Assembly (NCBI RefSeq): GCF_033366695.1
Contig: NZ_JAOBTQ010000001.1
Coordinates: 3,162,001 to 3,226,000, forward strand
DNA: 64,000 nucleotides
Direction: 5' to 3'
Origin: Streptomyces sp. SCL15-4
GTDB lineage: Bacteria > Actinomycetota > Actinomycetes > Streptomycetales > Streptomycetaceae
The notes under the pieces are model-generated. The model worked only from the letters and a program-made list of their open reading frames with translations. It ran no database searches and had not been told where the DNA came from. This document shows positions 63,801 to 64,000 of the stretch, piece by piece (positions within the stretch are counted from its first letter, which is position 1; each line of letters opens with the position of its first letter). The position numbers and the translations under genes are program-made.

Positions 63801-64000
63801 GGGCCGCGCTGGCCCCCACCCTGCCCGACTACATGATCCCGGCCGCGTTCGTCACGCTGGAGCGGATCCCGCTCACCCCGAACGGGAAGGTGGACCGCAA
63901 GGCGCTGCCGGAGCCCGGCTCCTCGGCGTTCGCGCGGGCCGCCCACGTCGAACCCCGCACCGGCCTGGAACGCCGGGTGGCGGCGGCCTGGCTCGACGCG
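57842..64000 (+). CDS. Nonribosomal peptide synthetase, C-A-T-C-A-(T), right end missing
   Basis: The first 2,053 codons of an NRPS. C1 has [12 protein letters not shown] and VSHHIACDA (H169-H170-xxx-D174). A1 (about 500-980) has [11 protein letters not shown] and NEYGPTE; its ten pocket residues read D687 V688 P691 K729 V755 G757 E781 V789 G790 K972, close to the Asn code. T1 carries Ser1026 in [10 protein letters not shown]2 (about 1095-1525) has CHPILEGW instead of HHxxxDGW. A2 (about 1530-2018) has [11 protein letters not shown] and NAYGPTE, with pocket D1726 I1727 W1730 E1769 V1799 G1801 A1824 D1832 D1833 K2016, near codes for diaminobutyrate. T2 starts at about 2030 and is cut by the window edge. 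Starting with C1 suggests an acyl starter or an upstream partner synthetase. ATGA overlap with the leader sets the start. Confidence 0.93.
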   Translation, partial: MTPRDSVMAPPADEVRAELLRQRLAGGGRRARAVIEPADRTGALPLSFGQEQMWFLSRLDPGSTEYLVPVSFRLRGPLDAVALGRAWDAMVERHEILRTRHVLNGTEPEQVVDPARPGTLAVAEADGTRAREVVEDACAHAFDLARDWPTRALLIRIADDDHVLLLVSHHIACDAWSTGILISELATAYAAFAEGRALPLPAPALQYADFAAWQRGQASGERFAGQLAYWKSHLTGTEPLELPSDRPRPAVRGHRGDEVGLDFPEGLAERVRAVADERGTTVFTVLLAAYQVLLGRYTGRRDVAVGTVVSGRTRPELQGMLGYGVNTLVLKTDWAADDSFAGLVDRAKRTSLDAYDHQAVPFARVVAEVEPERDLSRTPLYQAVFTLHEGGGARFELPGVAAEPFLADGGVARCDLELQVRDSREGGFAGRLIYATDLFDRDTAARMGRHLVRLLDELTSAPHRPLSAVEILDDTERDRFLAAGRGAPAAPYRSVPERFTERAAATPDAPAVTGAGGTVSFRDLDDRAGILAGRLARRSVAAESVVGVLLDRGPDLLAALLGTWRAGGGYVPLDPDFPPERWAALLADAGAGVAVTDRARAGRLAEVFDGEIVVVDEADPDDAPGPRVLPDPDALAYIIHTSGSTGRPKGVQISHASLAVHLDWVLAEYIGDARGNGAPLFSTVASDVVVPVLFGPLLAGLPVHMLPQDLDLADLGALLTRDAPYAFVKLTPGHLELLGHQLPDAGVDGLAHVVVTGGDALLGPTAERWDTLLGTGRLINEYGPTEITVGNSAHAVTGAQREVVPIGLPIPGTTMYVLDESLSPVPPGVVGEVCVGGTGVARGYAGRPAATAGKFLPDPFGKPGSRLYRTGDLGRLLPDGTVEFAGRADRQLKIRGYRVEPAEVEAALAAHPSVTEARVLAVDGRLAAYYVPEGAGAEPDALRDRLALSLPEHMIPGTFTALERIPLTPVGKLDVAALPAPGPAPDVARTAPRTALEERVAAVWAQVLPVGEVGVHDSFFDLGGDSIRAVALVGALREAGLDVSVRDVFAHHSVAALCELLAARPALAGRDRGVAPFALIGEEDRARLPEGAADAYPLSQNQIGMLVEMLADEQNSYHNVTSFRIKDPKPFSLAAWREAARIAVARHEILRTSLHLSGYSVPMQVVHAEAVMPVGMEVLGPLGDEEVQRVLADYAARDRANLFDLGTPTLMRVFVHVTDDGGYWLSVTECHPILEGWGHHTLIMELLGLYDRLRDGLEPEPFERPAVRFADFVAAELASVDSADDRAYWKGVTGGRAPMRVPAGWGDPSLPAGSRYLVRRTPWSHLEDGLRALASAADASLKSVMVAAYTKVMSQLTDEAAFHTGLICDARPETAGADRVYGMYLNTLPFPVDRSAATWRDLVRRTFEREVELWPHRRFPLAEIQRDVPGRQRLVNVYFNYQDFRQVDTDLIDMAGTDDSPTEFPLTVSSRAGHIWVTADPRFVDERGADRVAGMFRAVLESMAAGPDGDARAIRLPEGEREQLAAWTANVRTPLTLDVPAAVAAFARETPDAPALTDAAGTLDYRRLQERSGRLARRLTAAGVGPDTVVGLCMDRSAELVVAVLAVLRAGAAYLPLDTELPADRLAYMLADAGARRLVTGPGAPDGLSADTVLTLDGPDPGSAPAGPPADPENLAYVIYTSGSTGLPKGVLVHRRGMGNHLLAKVEDLGLTAADTIVQNASQGFDISVWQMLAALVTGGRTRVADRSVALDPKALFGLVDAESVTVLEVVPSLLRAALDLWDLGTGAPRLSTLRRLVVTGEELPPELCARWFRRFPGIPLVNAYGPTECSDDITHAVLTPESAPAQRVPIGTVVRNTELYVLDEELRLVPAGVAGELYAGGTGVARGYGGRPALTAERFVPDPFGGRPGDRLYRTGDLARWRADGNLEYLGRVDDQVKIRGHRVELGEIEAALTATGLVRQAVVAVRGGQPVGYVVAEEADPAALRAALAPTLPDYMIPAAFVTLERIPLTPNGKVDRKALPEPGSSAFARAAHVEPRTGLERRVAAAWLDA

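Noticed and set aside
57707..63946. A 2,079-codon open frame on the minus strand opposite the NRPS.
   Set aside because: It mirrors the NRPS codon pattern in G/C-rich DNA, has an Arg/Gly/Val/His-rich composition without domains, and the plus strand shows every NRPS motif in frame.

Overview
The window is high-GC actinobacterial DNA with strong G/C bias at third codon positions, GTG and TTG starts, tight ATGA/GTGA overlaps and mycothiol and diaminopimelate genes. It most likely comes from a Streptomyces chromosome. No rRNA, tRNA, CRISPR array or insertion sequence was seen.

Positions 1 to about 16,080 are core genes: the start of dapE, a lysozyme-like membrane protein, dapC and fdxA, a GNAT acetyltransferase, a SirB1/transglutaminase-like protein, and a histidine kinase/response regulator pair fused by overlapping codons to an ABC-2 exporter. 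A large Gly/Pro-rich anchored peptidoglycan-binding-like protein, mshB with a small membrane partner, and an S9 peptidase follow.

Positions 16,093 to 41,425 are dominated by peptide uptake. There are three complete five-gene oligopeptide/dipeptide ABC importer clusters and one orphan extracellular solute-binding protein. The second (22,119-28,181, plus) and third (36,645-30,411, minus) clusters share the gene order permease, binding protein, permease, ATPase, ATPase, face each other, and flank a methyltransferase, a membrane-anchored helix-turn-helix protein and a divergent 45-residue ORF. The third cluster lies next to typA, the position I recall for the developmental bldK locus. The last ATPase genes of the two facing clusters share 390 bp of perfect DNA identity.

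Positions 41,715 to 53,850 carry an Sdh1-type succinate dehydrogenase (membrane anchor, flavoprotein, iron-sulfur protein), a GH18-like membrane-anchored protein, a PAS-GAF-PP2C-HATPase phosphatase with a separate RsbW-like kinase, a NUDIX hydrolase, a short SPOR-like protein, a GntR/UTRA regulator and a septum-formation-family membrane protein. A serpin follows at 54,003.

From about 55,300 to the right edge the window enters a nonribosomal peptide cluster: a TauD-like Fe/2-oxoglutarate dioxygenase, a divergent 24-codon ORF that is 16/24 asparagine, an SbnA-type gene for 2,3-diaminopropionate supply, a 20-codon leader ORF overlapping the next start as ATGA, and an NRPS (C-A-T-C-A-T...) that runs off the window. 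Hand-read binding-pocket residues suggest an Asn-like substrate for the first adenylation domain and a diamino acid (Dab/Dap-like) for the second, which fits the SbnA neighbour. The second condensation domain has a changed active-site motif.
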